Shown: positions 22,212 to 32,533 of the stretch, piece by piece
Layout: every line of letters starts with the position of its first letter
Position numbering within the stretch: position 1 is the stretch's first letter
DNA from: Moraxella pluranimalium
Lineage (GTDB): Bacteria; Pseudomonadota; Gammaproteobacteria; Pseudomonadales; Moraxellaceae
Reading direction: 5' to 3'
NCBI RefSeq assembly: GCF_002014825.1
Contig: NZ_MUYU01000035.1
Span: forward strand, 1 to 62,116
Length of the DNA stretch: 62,116 nt
Position numbers and translations under genes: made by a program
The notes under the pieces: generated by a model
The model's input: only the letters and a program-made list of their open reading frames with translations
Database searches by the model: none
Told to the model about the DNA's origin: nothing

Positions 22212-22991
22212 ATGAAAGTTACACAAAGTTTAATACTGACACTGCTCTTTATGAGTTGTACTGCCATGGCTGCTCCGACCAATCTTGGTAATTGCTTGAA
22301 TGCCGCTTATGAAGAAGTGACTTCGGTTACAGGTGGCACGATTTATTTTAAAAATGGCTCAAGCATGGCTTTGGGCAAGATATCGTCACAGCCATTCACC
22401 ACCCGCCTAAAAAATGCCAGTGTCGCCGACCAGCTTTCACAGACTTATCCATTAAATTTTGTAACGCCCGCGCAATATGCTGACGCTGGCAGGATTCGTA
22501 ATGATGAATTTTTTAAGCAGATGTATGGTAAAACTGCTGCTCAAGTGCAACAAAATCTTACCACCATCACTTGGAAACCGAGTAATATCAAGCTGAAATT
22601 TAATCATAAAAATGGTGCAGCCAAACAGCTTGAGAAGGTGGGTAATGAAATTGCTCAAAATCCTGCGCTGAAAAAATATGTTGCCAAGTCGCTCGGTACG
22701 TTCAACTGGCGCAATATCGCAGGTACCAATCGCTTAAGTGTTCATAGCTTTGGTGTGGCAGTGGATTTTCAATTGCCGCAAGGACAGCATAAATATTGGC
22801 GTTGGGATGGCTGTACTACCGAAGACAAGGTTTGTCCTTATCCTAAGCAGCTGATTAGCGATGACAATCTTAAGCAAGTGGTAAGAATCTTTGAAAAACA
22901 TGGATTTATTTGGGGTGGTAAATGGGCAAGCTATGATTCGCCACACTTTGAATATCGCCCTGAATTGTTGATTTCTAGTTGTCGAGCATGA
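22212..22991 (+). CDS. Exported M15-family peptidoglycan peptidase
   Basis: A 259-residue protein with a cleavable signal peptide (helix to about residue 20, cleavage after AMA). The zinc-peptidase motifs of family M15 (VanY/CwlK-like) are clear: SVHSFGVAVDF (H and D ligands of the HxxxxxxD motif) and SPHFEYRPEL (catalytic/zinc His) near the C-terminus. It should trim peptide cross-links in the periplasm, either D-Ala-D-Ala or L-Ala-D-Glu; the exact bond cannot be told. Several cysteines could form periplasmic disulfides. Confidence 0.8.
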   Translation: MKVTQSLILTLLFMSCTAMAAPTNLGNCLNAAYEEVTSVTGGTIYFKNGSSMALGKISSQPFTTRLKNASVADQLSQTYPLNFVTPAQYADAGRIRNDEFFKQMYGKTAAQVQQNLTTITWKPSNIKLKFNHKNGAAKQLEKVGNEIAQNPALKKYVAKSLGTFNWRNIAGTNRLSVHSFGVAVDFQLPQGQHKYWRWDGCTTEDKVCPYPKQLISDDNLKQVVRIFEKHGFIWGGKWASYDSPHFEYRPELLISSCRA

Positions 22992-23104
22992 TTGTGATAC
23001 GGTTTTCGGTGATGCTAAATTATTTTCGAAATCTTATTGTATTTTTTTCCCAGTTTATTATAATAGAGTTTACCAAACCTGGTTTCACTAGTTAAGGATG
23101 GATT

Positions 23105-23443
23105 ATGAAAAAACTTCTACTTGCAAGCCTACTAACCATGGCAAGTTCATCAGCCTTTGCATATTGCAGCTACTCAACTTATATCAGCGATGATGATAAA
23201 TATAACAGCAGTGGTAGCTACCTAGCTGGCTCAGTGAGCAAAGCATCAGCGGCGGCAATTTTGCGTCAAAACCGTGTTTACTCTGGCTCAACAGAGTGTG
23301 GCCTGCATAATACAAGCAACCGTGCAAAATTTGAAGCTAAGGTGCGCAAAAGCAATATTTCTTCTGCAACCATCCGTAACATTGTGCGTGGCAACCCTTA
23401 TGTTACTGTAGTCATCCATAATTCACATGTTGAAGTATATTAA
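23105..23443 (+). CDS. Small exported protein of unknown function
   Basis: A 112-residue protein not recognised as a known family. A clear Sec signal peptide (MKKLLLASLLTMASSSAFA) ends at about residue 19. The mature part is Ser/Asn/Tyr-rich, has two cysteines (near residues 21 and 60) that could pair, and ends with a beta-like segment (YVTVVIHNSHVEVY). It has its own terminator downstream and sits between two cell-wall enzymes, so a periplasmic or surface role is plausible but unproven. Confidence 0.75.
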   Translation: MKKLLLASLLTMASSSAFAYCSYSTYISDDDKYNSSGSYLAGSVSKASAAAILRQNRVYSGSTECGLHNTSNRAKFEAKVRKSNISSATIRNIVRGNPYVTVVIHNSHVEVY

Positions 23444-23460
23444 TTGCTAGCTTGCGCATT

Positions 23461-23488
23461 AAAAGACCATCCTTGCGATGGTCTTTTT
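23461..23488 (+). terminator. Rho-independent terminator
   Basis: AAAAGACCATC, loop CTTGC, and GATGGTCTTTTT make an 11-bp stem with a T tail directly after the small exported protein gene. Confidence 0.92.
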
Positions 23489-23638
23489 GTTTGTAATAAT
23501 TGAGTAACATTTAATAGAGATTGTTATAAAACTGTCAAAAATTTAGCCATGGATAGAAGTTTGCTTGTTTTTTGTGCAAAGTTTGGTTATGATATTTGTG
23601 CAATTACCTATAAAACTTAACCAAATAATGAGATTTTT

Positions 23639-24124
23639 ATGAAAAAATTCGCACTAATTGCAATTACCTTATTGGCGTTCACTGCAGCTGAAGCAAGTGT
23701 GGTAACTTATTATGGTGGCAAATTTCATGGTCGCAAGACAGCCAGTGGCGAGCGTTTTGATGAGAATGCAATGACTTGTGCTAGCAATACCCATAAGTTT
23801 GGCACTTTGCTCCAAGTAACCAATACTGCAAATGGCAAGTCGGTGGTTTGTCGAGTGAATGATCGTGGTGGGTTTAGTAAATACGGCATTGCGCTAGATT
23901 TGTCAAAAGGCGCATTTGCACAGATTGCACCTCTGGGGCAAGGGCGTGCTCGAGTAACCATTGCGCCTGTGGATAGCGCTGATGTGGGTTATGCACAAAC
24001 GATGCTTGCGCAAAATCAAGCTGATAGTGAAAAAGTTAGCCAAGCGCTTGCAGCTATTACACCATTAACGATTAGCCATACGACCACAATTACTTTGGCT
24101 AGCAATACAATGGTAACCGAATAA
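23639..24124 (+). CDS. RlpA-like double-psi beta-barrel protein, exported
   Basis: A 161-residue protein with a signal peptide (cleavage near AEA-SVV, residue 19) and an RlpA-type DPBB domain: TYYGGKFHGRKTASGERFDENAMTCA, then VCRVNDRGGFSKYGIALDLSKGAF, which includes the conserved Asp of the NDRG motif. RlpA proteins are septal lytic transglycosylases acting on denuded glycan; this one is short and lacks a SPOR domain and a lipobox. The Ser/Thr-rich tail is of unknown role. Its stop codon overlaps the next ATG. Confidence 0.85.
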   Translation: MKKFALIAITLLAFTAAEASVVTYYGGKFHGRKTASGERFDENAMTCASNTHKFGTLLQVTNTANGKSVVCRVNDRGGFSKYGIALDLSKGAFAQIAPLGQGRARVTIAPVDSADVGYAQTMLAQNQADSEKVSQALAAITPLTISHTTTITLASNTMVTE

Positions 24125-24489
24125 TGTCTATAATTGAAGTCACTGACATCACCATCGGCACAGGCAAAACTGCTGTCAAAGGTGCGCTGATTGTCACCGA
24201 ATACACTGGCAAGCTTGATGATGGCACGGTCTTTGACTCATCCATCAGTCGTGGGCGCGCCTTTGAGTGTGTCATCGGCACAGGGCGTGTGATTAAGGGC
24301 TGGGATTTGGGCGTGCTTGGCTTTAGCACAGATGATGCGGTTGTTGCACCGATGCAAGTGGGCGGCAAAAGACAGCTGATTGTCCCTGCACACCTAGCTT
24401 ATGGTGAGCGAGCTGTGGGCAAAATCCCACCAAACTCGACACTACATTTTGAGATTGAGCTCTTAGAAGTGCGCACTCGTGATGACTGA
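24124..24489 (+). CDS. FKBP-type peptidyl-prolyl isomerase
   Basis: A 121-residue single FKBP domain: VTEYTGKLDDGTVFDSS, GTGRVIKGWDLGVLG, VGGKRQLIVPAHLAYGER and the ending LHFEIELLEV are all classical FKBP elements. There is no signal peptide, so it is cytosolic. It starts within the TAATG overlap with the RlpA-like gene and overlaps the following DUF1653 gene by 8 bp. Confidence 0.9.
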   Translation: MSIIEVTDITIGTGKTAVKGALIVTEYTGKLDDGTVFDSSISRGRAFECVIGTGRVIKGWDLGVLGFSTDDAVVAPMQVGGKRQLIVPAHLAYGERAVGKIPPNSTLHFEIELLEVRTRDD

Positions 24490-24727
24490 TATAAAGCCCA
24501 GCATCCAAAAAGGCGTCTATCGACATTATAAAGGCAATCTATACCAAGTCATCGATGTCGTGCGCCACAGCGAAACGCTTGAATGGCTAGTGCTGTATCA
24601 TCCGCTGTATGGTGATCAAGTGCAGCAATCCACCTTGTGGGTGCGTCCCTTTGCGATGTTTGTACAGATGCTTGAGCAGGGTGATGGGTATATTCCCCGC
24701 TTTGCTTATGTGGGTGATGATGTATGA
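24482..24727 (+). CDS. DUF1653 domain protein
   Basis: An 81-residue cytosolic protein matching DUF1653: GVYRHYKGNLYQVIDVVRHSETLEWLVLY, then LWVRPFAMF, and ending in RFAYVG. Function unknown in the family. It overlaps the FKBP gene; a GTG one codon upstream is an equally possible start. It is followed by a strong terminator. Confidence 0.85.
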   Translation: MTDIKPSIQKGVYRHYKGNLYQVIDVVRHSETLEWLVLYHPLYGDQVQQSTLWVRPFAMFVQMLEQGDGYIPRFAYVGDDV

Positions 24728-24765
24728 ATGTGCATCAGCACCACGAAAACTATAGCCCCAACCCC

Positions 24766-24799
24766 AAAAGCTTGCTATAATATTGATAGCAAGCTTTTT
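24766..24799 (+). terminator. Rho-independent terminator after the FKBP-DUF1653 pair
   Basis: AAAAGCTTGCTAT and ATAGCAAGCTTTT form a 13-bp stem with a 7-nt loop and T tail. The A tract on the other side makes it potentially bidirectional. Confidence 0.92.
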
Positions 24800-24905
24800 A
24801 ACGTTTTAATGGCATTTTTAACATCGAAATATCGATATTAAAGGTGCTTTTTCTTTTAGATTTTGGCATACAAAACTAAAGCCATATCCACAGGAGTAAG
24901 CTTTC

Positions 24906-26081
24906 GTGATTAAGATTGATCAATATTTTGACCAAGCCCAATGGCAAAAATTCACCCAAGCTGCCGAAGGGCAAGAAACGCCGCTACTGGTCGTGGATTT
25001 GAGCCGTATCAAGACCAAGTATGAAGAGATGGTCAGTCTATTTCCCAAGGCGAAGATCCACTATGCGATGAAAGCCAGCCCTGCGGTAGAAGTGGTCAAA
25101 TATCTGGCGGATCTAGGCTCAAACTTCGACTGTGCATCTATCTATGAGCTTGATCGTGTGCTCGACTGCGGTGTATCGCCTGATCGTATCTCGTATGGTA
25201 ACACCATCAAAAAAGCCGATCATGTTAAGTATGCCTTCAAAAAAGGCATCACGCTGTATGCGACAGATTCTAAAGCAGATCTAATCAATATCGCTAACAA
25301 TGCCCCAGGCTCAAAAGTCTTTGTGCGTATCTTGGTGCATGGTGCGGATACCGCCGAATGGCCATTGTCTCGTAAGTTTGGCTGCCACCCTGATATGGCG
25401 GTGGATCTGTTGGTACAAGCCAAAAATTTAGGTCTGATTCCTTATGGTATTTCGTTCCATGTCGGTAGCCAACAAAAAGATGTCGCTGCGTGGGATGATG
25501 CACTTGCCAAGGTCAAATATATGTTTGACTGGATGAAATACGAAGAAAATATTCAGCTAAAAATGATCAATCTAGGTGGTGGTTTCCCAACCAACTACAT
25601 CAGCGAAGTGAACCCTGTCAAGGTCTATGCCGAAGAGATTCATCGCTACTTATCTGAAGATTATGACGAAGATGAGATGCCTGAGATTATTCTTGAGCCA
25701 GGTCGCTCGATGGTGGGTGATAGTGGGGTGTTGGTCTCGGAAGTGGTGCTGATTAGTCGCAAATCACGCACCGATTTGACACGCTGGGTATATACCGATG
25801 TCGGCTTATTTCAAGGTTTGATTGAGACTTTGGGCGAAGCCATCAAATACCCTGTCTATACCCCAAAAATGGAAACCGCCACCGAAAAAGGCACAGTCAT
25901 CCTAGCAGGCCCAACCTGTGATAGCACTGATATCATGTACGAACACGCCGCCTATAAACTGCCACAAAACCTTGAAATCGGCGATAAGCTATACTGGCTC
26001 ACCACAGGCGCTTATACCAACTCGTATTCATCGGTGGAGTTCAATGGCTTTCCCCCGCTCAAAGTAAAATACATTGAGTGA
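24906..26081 (+). CDS. Fold-III PLP ornithine/lysine decarboxylase
   Basis: A 391-residue alanine-racemase-fold decarboxylase like eukaryotic-type ODC. YAMKASPAVEVVKYL holds the PLP lysine. HVGSQQKD, MINLGGGFPTNY and LEPGRSMVG bind the phosphate, and GPTCDSTDIMYE supplies the catalytic Cys and Asp. It should make putrescine, or cadaverine if lysine is used; specificity cannot be read from sequence. It uses a GTG start with AGGAG ten nucleotides upstream. The stop overlaps the next ATG, where a tandem parS lies. Confidence 0.88.
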   Translation: MIKIDQYFDQAQWQKFTQAAEGQETPLLVVDLSRIKTKYEEMVSLFPKAKIHYAMKASPAVEVVKYLADLGSNFDCASIYELDRVLDCGVSPDRISYGNTIKKADHVKYAFKKGITLYATDSKADLINIANNAPGSKVFVRILVHGADTAEWPLSRKFGCHPDMAVDLLVQAKNLGLIPYGISFHVGSQQKDVAAWDDALAKVKYMFDWMKYEENIQLKMINLGGGFPTNYISEVNPVKVYAEEIHRYLSEDYDEDEMPEIILEPGRSMVGDSGVLVSEVVLISRKSRTDLTRWVYTDVGLFQGLIETLGEAIKYPVYTPKMETATEKGTVILAGPTCDSTDIMYEHAAYKLPQNLEIGDKLYWLTTGAYTNSYSSVEFNGFPPLKVKYIE

Positions 26082-26767
26082 TGTTTCACATGAAACTGTT
26101 CCATGTGAAACATACTACTTGTCATAAGCACGGTTGCCCAGCTAAATATACTGCCAAACACACTGCGTCAAAGCTGATACTGATGATGGCTATGACAAGT
26201 GTGCTGACTGCGTGTGCAACGACACATAGTACACCTATGACACACCCACCACATTGGGCGACATTGATCGATGCATCGGCGAATTTTTATCGTGTGGATG
26301 ACAGGCTATATCGCAGCGAACAACTGACAGTAGAGGATTTGGCACTACTTGAGCGTACAGGCATACGCACCATTGTCAATCTGCGTTTCTTTGATCGAGA
26401 TGATGATAAGCGCGCCTTTGACGGCACGGCGATACGCTTGGTGAATACGCCGCTTTTGACGTGGTCAATCCAGCCTGATGAGTTGGCGCAGGTGCTATAT
26501 ACCATTCGTCAAGCTCAAGATGATGGTGCGGTGCTCGTGCATTGTTATCATGGTGCAGATCGCACCGGCATAGTGGTGGCGATGTATCGGGTGATTTATC
26601 AAGGTTGGTCAATCGCTGATGCTAAGGCAGAGATGCAGCAGGGTAATTTTGGTTATCATAGTATCTGGAAAAATATCGATCGCCTGCTTGATGAAGAGTC
26701 GGTTGCCAAAGTGCGTGCATCACTTGAGCACTTATCTGCCAAGCAGTCTAATATCAGTTCTAAATAA
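26081..26767 (+). CDS. Lipoprotein with dual-specificity/tyrosine phosphatase domain
   Basis: A 228-residue protein. The lipobox LTAC places the lipidated cysteine at residue 45, after a hydrophobic run SKLILMMAMTSV. The phosphatase signature C-x5-R is HCYHGADRTG (Cys and Arg present), with an upstream general-acid candidate Asp in the FFDRDDD region. The n-region is unusually long (about 30 residues), and its first 11 residues are exactly the translation of two tandem parS sites. No downstream start would keep a basic n-region. Substrate unknown. Confidence 0.82.
   Translation: MFHMKLFHVKHTTCHKHGCPAKYTAKHTASKLILMMAMTSVLTACATTHSTPMTHPPHWATLIDASANFYRVDDRLYRSEQLTVEDLALLERTGIRTIVNLRFFDRDDDKRAFDGTAIRLVNTPLLTWSIQPDELAQVLYTIRQAQDDGAVLVHCYHGADRTGIVVAMYRVIYQGWSIADAKAEMQQGNFGYHSIWKNIDRLLDEESVAKVRASLEHLSAKQSNISSK
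26082..26097. promoter_or_regulatory. parS-like site, first of a tandem pair
   Basis: TGTTTCACATGAAACT starts one base after the A of the lipoprotein ATG, so the site and the initiation codon are the same DNA. Confidence 0.78.
26097..26112. promoter_or_regulatory. parS-like site, second of a tandem pair
   Basis: TGTTCCATGTGAAACA shares its first base with the preceding site. The two dyads are 15 bp apart centre to centre. Confidence 0.75.
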
Positions 26768-26777
26768 TGAGTCAATT

Positions 26778-28061
26778 ATGAAATTTTCAAAATTTGGTCA
26801 AAAATTCACCAAAGACAGCGCCATCTTGCAGTTGATGGATGATCTTGGTAATGCGCTCAATAGTGATAAGCCAGTCAATATGCTGGGCGGTGGTAATCCT
26901 GCAAGTATTCCTGAGCTCAATGCGGTGTATCAACAGACGCTTGAGAGCGTGGTGGCAGATGCGTTTGCGCTTGATAGCGTGGGTAATTATTCCAATCCAC
27001 AAGGCGATACCAAGTTTATCAATACTTTGGTTGAGTTTTTTAATCGTCATTATGGCTGGGGGTTGACCAGTGACAATATCGCCTTGACCAATGGCTCACA
27101 AAATGCGTTCTTTTATCTGTTTAACCTGTTTGCAGGGCAGTTTGATGACGGGACGGACAAGGCAATTTTGTTGCCCTTAGCGCCTGAATATGTCGGCTAT
27201 GCTGATGTGCATATTGATGGTGTGCATTTTGTCGCTGTACCACCAAATATTGAGCTGGTGACACATGAAGATCGTGAAGGATTTTTTAAGTATCGCGTAG
27301 ATTTTGATGCTTTAGAAAATTTAGAAAAATTAAAAAATGGCAAGATTGGTGCGATTTGCTGTTCTCGTCCAACCAATCCAACGGGCAATGTCTTGACCGA
27401 TGATGAAATGGCAAGGCTCACCGCCATCGCCAAAAAATACGGCGTACCGCTGATTGTCGATAATGCCTATGGAATGCCATTTCCCAATATCATCTACACT
27501 GATACCACGCTGTCGTGGGATTGTGATACGGTGCTGTGCTTTAGCCTATCCAAGGTGGGCCTGCCAGGTACTCGTACGGGCATCATCGTCGCTGATGCAC
27601 CGATTATCAAGACTATCAGCAATATGAATGCCATTGTCAATCTCTCGCCGGTACGCTTTGGGGCGACGGTGGCGACGCCGTTATTTGCTGATGACCGCAT
27701 CAAAACATTGTCCGATACGGTGATTGCGCCATTTTATCAGACGCAGGCAAGCCTTGCGGTATCACGACTACAGGTGGAGTTTGATGGTTATCCTGTCAAG
27801 ATTCATAAGCCAGAAGGGGCGATTTTCTTGTGGGTGTGGTTTGAGAATTTACCGATTTCAACGACTGTGCTGTATCAGATTTTAAAAGAGCAAGGTACGC
27901 TGATTATCCCGTCTGAGCATTTCTTTGTCGGGGTGGATACCACTAATTATCCGCACGCCAAAGAATGTATCCGCTTATCCATCGCCCAACATGATGAGAC
28001 CATCATCAAGGGCATTGCTACCATTGGTGAAGTGGTACGCAGACTGTATGATGGTGTGTAA
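26778..28061 (+). CDS. avtA: Valine-pyruvate aminotransferase
   Basis: A 427-residue class I/II PLP aminotransferase closest to AvtA: MLGGGNPASIPELN, NGSQNAFFYLFNLFAG, CCSRPTNPTGNVLTDDEM, and the PLP lysine in CFSLSKVGLPGTRTGI. It interconverts valine/alanine and their keto acids. The start is set at MKFSKFGQKF because the upstream extension to 26619 overlaps the phosphatase gene in another frame. It ends at a bidirectional terminator facing ridA. Confidence 0.92.
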   Translation: MKFSKFGQKFTKDSAILQLMDDLGNALNSDKPVNMLGGGNPASIPELNAVYQQTLESVVADAFALDSVGNYSNPQGDTKFINTLVEFFNRHYGWGLTSDNIALTNGSQNAFFYLFNLFAGQFDDGTDKAILLPLAPEYVGYADVHIDGVHFVAVPPNIELVTHEDREGFFKYRVDFDALENLEKLKNGKIGAICCSRPTNPTGNVLTDDEMARLTAIAKKYGVPLIVDNAYGMPFPNIIYTDTTLSWDCDTVLCFSLSKVGLPGTRTGIIVADAPIIKTISNMNAIVNLSPVRFGATVATPLFADDRIKTLSDTVIAPFYQTQASLAVSRLQVEFDGYPVKIHKPEGAIFLWVWFENLPISTTVLYQILKEQGTLIIPSEHFFVGVDTTNYPHAKECIRLSIAQHDETIIKGIATIGEVVRRLYDGV

Positions 28062-28122
28062 TGACCAAATCTAAAAACTAAGCCTAATAACTAAGTGTCT
28101 AATAACCAAACCTAATGACCAA

Positions 28123-28158
28123 AAAATATCCGTGTATCATCTGATGCACGGATATTTT
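28123..28158. terminator. Bidirectional terminator between avtA and ridA-like gene
   Basis: AAAATATCCGTG (28123-28134) pairs with CACGGATATTTT (28147-28158), with A and T tracts on both sides, serving the convergent genes. Confidence 0.88.
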
Positions 28159-28173
28159 GTACGGGGATGGTGG

Positions 28174-28527
28174 TTATTTCACCGCAGCGATGACCATCAC
28201 TTCAACGAGCCAATTTGGATTAACCAAATCGGCTTGGATGGTGGCACGTACAGGTGGCGTCGTACTAGCAACCCAAGCTTTCCATTCGCTGTTAAAGCCG
28301 TCAAAATCAGCTAGGTTTTTGATAAATACTTGAGCAGATAATAGATGATGTTTGTCAGTGCCTGCTTGTGCCAGTGCCTTATCGATATTGGCAAGTACTT
28401 GACGGGTCTGACCTTGGATATCTAGGCTGTCATCATCAGGCACTTGACCTGCCAGATACACCACGCCATTGTGCACGGCGACTTCGCTGAGTACTTCATT
28501 GCTGTCAAATTTTTGGATGCTTGTCAT
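28174..28527 (-). CDS. RidA family (YjgF/Rid) enamine/imine deaminase-like protein
   Basis: A 117-residue Rid protein: VYLAGQVPDDDSLDIQGQTRQVLANIDKALAQAG, then QVFIKNLADF and a C-terminal PPVRATIQADLVNPNWLVEVMVIAA. The Arg in PPVRATI is the substrate carboxylate ligand of active RidA. It lies 44 bp after dadA on the same strand; the pair would hydrolyse the imino acid that DadA produces, which matches the RidA role of imine detoxification. Confidence 0.9.
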   Translation of the reverse strand: MTSIQKFDSNEVLSEVAVHNGVVYLAGQVPDDDSLDIQGQTRQVLANIDKALAQAGTDKHHLLSAQVFIKNLADFDGFNSEWKAWVASTTPPVRATIQADLVNPNWLVEVMVIAAVK

Positions 28528-28571
28528 AAAAATATCCTTGTGTGTTGAGAAGTTATTAATAAATTAAGCAA

Positions 28572-29822
28572 TCACTGATAGCGTGCCAATGATAGCCCTT
28601 CTAGGCTAATCTCGGGCGTCTGCTCGGTGATGATATCGCTAATCAGCTTGCCTGAACCACATGACATCGTCCAGCCGAGCGTGCCATGACCTGTGTTCAG
28701 ATATAGGTTATTAAGGTCAGTTTTGCCGATGATTGGCGTGCCATCGGGGGTCATTGGGCGAAGCCCTGTCCAGAATGTGGCATTGGGCAAATCACCACCG
28801 CCAAACAAATCATCGCAGACCATCTCAAGCGTCTCACGGCGTGACTGGTTTAGCCCCAAGTTAAAGCCTGACAGCTCAGCCATACCGCCGACACGGATGC
28901 GATTATCAAAGCGGGTGATGGCGATTTTATAAGTCTCATCCAGTACGGTTGAAACAGGTGCATTATCGGCATCGATGATAGGCACGGTGAGTGAATAGCC
29001 TTTGACAGGATAGACGGGTAGTGATAGCCCGAGTGTCTTTGCCATCGCACGAGAATAGCTACCAAGCGCTAGCACATAAGCATCCGCCGTCATCGGCTCG
29101 CCATTGACCACGACACCTGTGATGTGGCTGCCATCGGTGCTGATGCTATCGATGGTGGCGTTAAATAGGTATTTGACGCCTAAGTTTTCGGTGAGTTTGG
29201 CAAGGTTTTTAGTGAATAGATTGCAGTCGCCTGTTTCGTCATTGGGCAGGCGCAGACCGCCTAAGAGTTCGGATTTGGCACGAGCTAGAGCAGGTTCGAC
29301 TTTTGCCAAGCCGTCTTTGTCGAGTAACTCATACGCCACGCCATAGTCCTTGAGTACTTCGATGTCATTGCTGACAGCGTCTAGCTGTGCTTGCTTGCGA
29401 AATAGCTGTAGCGTGCCACCAGTGCGATGCTCATAGCTGATGCCTGTGTCGGCTCGCAGCTGCTGTAGGCAATCTCGGCTGTATTCGGCGACTCGTACCA
29501 TGCGAGCTTTGTTGGTGGCGTAGGATTTGTCATTGCAGTTGGCGAGCATTTGGCACATCCACTGCGCTTGAAATGACGAGCCATCAGGACGAATGGCAAA
29601 AGGTGCGTGCTTTTGGAATAGCCATTTGATGGCTTTGGTCGGGATGCCGGGGGCAGCCCAAGGGGTGGAGTAGCCAGGGGAGATTTGACCTGCGTTGCCA
29701 AAGCTGGTTTCTTCGGCGACATTGCTTTGGCGTTCGATGACGGTCACATCCACGCCTTGCTTGGCAAGATAATAGGCGGAAGTGACACCAATCACACCAC
29801 CGCCCAGCACAAATACTTTCAT
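28572..29822 (-). CDS. dadA: D-amino acid dehydrogenase, small subunit type
   Basis: A 416-residue FAD enzyme oxidising D-alanine and other D-amino acids. The dinucleotide-binding [20 protein letters not shown] is followed by an ERQ acidic end. [20 protein letters not shown] and the C-terminal [16 protein letters not shown] and [19 protein letters not shown] match DadA. The start at 29822 has AAGGA upstream; the longer frame to 29936 is rejected. It forms a unit with the ridA-like gene. Confidence 0.94.
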   Translation of the reverse strand: MKVFVLGGGVIGVTSAYYLAKQGVDVTVIERQSNVAEETSFGNAGQISPGYSTPWAAPGIPTKAIKWLFQKHAPFAIRPDGSSFQAQWMCQMLANCNDKSYATNKARMVRVAEYSRDCLQQLRADTGISYEHRTGGTLQLFRKQAQLDAVSNDIEVLKDYGVAYELLDKDGLAKVEPALARAKSELLGGLRLPNDETGDCNLFTKNLAKLTENLGVKYLFNATIDSISTDGSHITGVVVNGEPMTADAYVLALGSYSRAMAKTLGLSLPVYPVKGYSLTVPIIDADNAPVSTVLDETYKIAITRFDNRIRVGGMAELSGFNLGLNQSRRETLEMVCDDLFGGGDLPNATFWTGLRPMTPDGTPIIGKTDLNNLYLNTGHGTLGWTMSCGSGKLISDIITEQTPEISLEGLSLARYQ

Positions 29823-29955
29823 GGGGATATCCTTAAAGGACGAAAAAACAATGATATGATAACAAGGAAAAATGACAACAGCAAGCAAAAAACCGCAGTG
29901 ATGAAAATTTATCCAAAGCCCTGTTCGCATCGCCATTTTATGTTATACTAAATCC

Positions 29956-30041
29956 AACTTGACGGAGTGCCATCGACATGGCTGAGAGCGTAAGCAATCC
30001 GTTGAACCTGATACAGTTCGTACTGTCGTAGGAATCAAGTT
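29956..30041 (+). promoter_or_regulatory. TPP riboswitch (THI element) upstream of thiC
   Basis: The conserved parts are readable in order: CTTGACGGAGTGCC, GGCTGAGAGCG, CCGTTGAACCTGATACAGTT, and GTCGTAGGAATCAAGT. P1 is formed by AACTT and AAGTT at the ends. The CTGAGA and CCTGAT cores that bind the pyrimidine and pyrophosphate of TPP are intact. It lies about 95 bp ahead of thiC and should repress it when thiamine diphosphate is abundant. Confidence 0.95.
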
Positions 30042-30096
30042 TTCAAAATCTTAATCATCTGCCGATGGTTGTCTTTATTCATCATAAGATTTTTGA

Positions 30097-32022
<1,926 letters not shown>

Positions 32023-32024
32023 GG

Positions 32025-32444
32025 CTACATGACACCAAGCCAAATCAGATAAAGTAGGGCATAACGAGTGGTTTTGGCAATACTCACGAGCAGTAAAAAT
32101 CGCCAAAACCGCTCACGCATCATCCCTGCAATCAACGTCAATGGGTCGCCGATGATAGGCAGCCAACTAAGTAATAGCGAGTACACGCCATAGCGATGAT
32201 AGTGGCGTTCAGCATTGGTGATTTGCTCAGGTTTAAATGGGAAATAGCGATGTTGGGAAAAACGATGGATATGTAACCCAAGCCAAAAATTCACACAAGA
32301 ACCCAAGATATTACCCACACTTGCCACGCCAATCAATGCCCACGCAGGGTGGCTACCGAGCAAATACAAAAGCATGGCTTCAGACTGTGCAGGCAACAGG
32401 GTGGCCGCCAAAAATGCGGATAAGAAGAGATTGAGATAGGCCAT
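32025..32444 (-). CDS. YqaA-like DedA/VTT-domain membrane protein
   Basis: A 139-residue membrane protein with about four hydrophobic segments. FLSAFLAATLLPAQSEAMLLYLL and GNILGSCVNFWLG resemble E. coli YqaA, and LLSWLPIIGDPLTLIAGMMR is the VTT/SNARE-associated core. The ATG at 32444 aligns best with family N-termini; a TTG at 32495 would add 17 residues. Family members may act as lipid or proton-coupled transporters; function here is unknown. It is convergent with thiC with only a 2-bp gap. Confidence 0.8.
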   Translation of the reverse strand: MAYLNLFLSAFLAATLLPAQSEAMLLYLLGSHPAWALIGVASVGNILGSCVNFWLGLHIHRFSQHRYFPFKPEQITNAERHYHRYGVYSLLLSWLPIIGDPLTLIAGMMRERFWRFLLLVSIAKTTRYALLYLIWLGVM

Positions 32445-32533
32445 GCCGACAATGATAAAAATGGGTGAAAAAGCGAACAAAAACCGCACTGCCAACTTGA
32501 GTGCGGTCTGTCAAACTGTGCCAATGGCGCAAA

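Noticed and set aside
22103..22291. 62-codon ORF between guaA and the M15 peptidase gene
   Set aside because: It begins inside the guaA terminator and overlaps the signal peptide of the peptidase gene in another frame; no domain or Shine-Dalgarno.
28132..28314. 60-codon plus-strand ORF opposite the RidA-like gene
   Set aside because: It starts in the bidirectional terminator and is antisense to a well-defined Rid protein.
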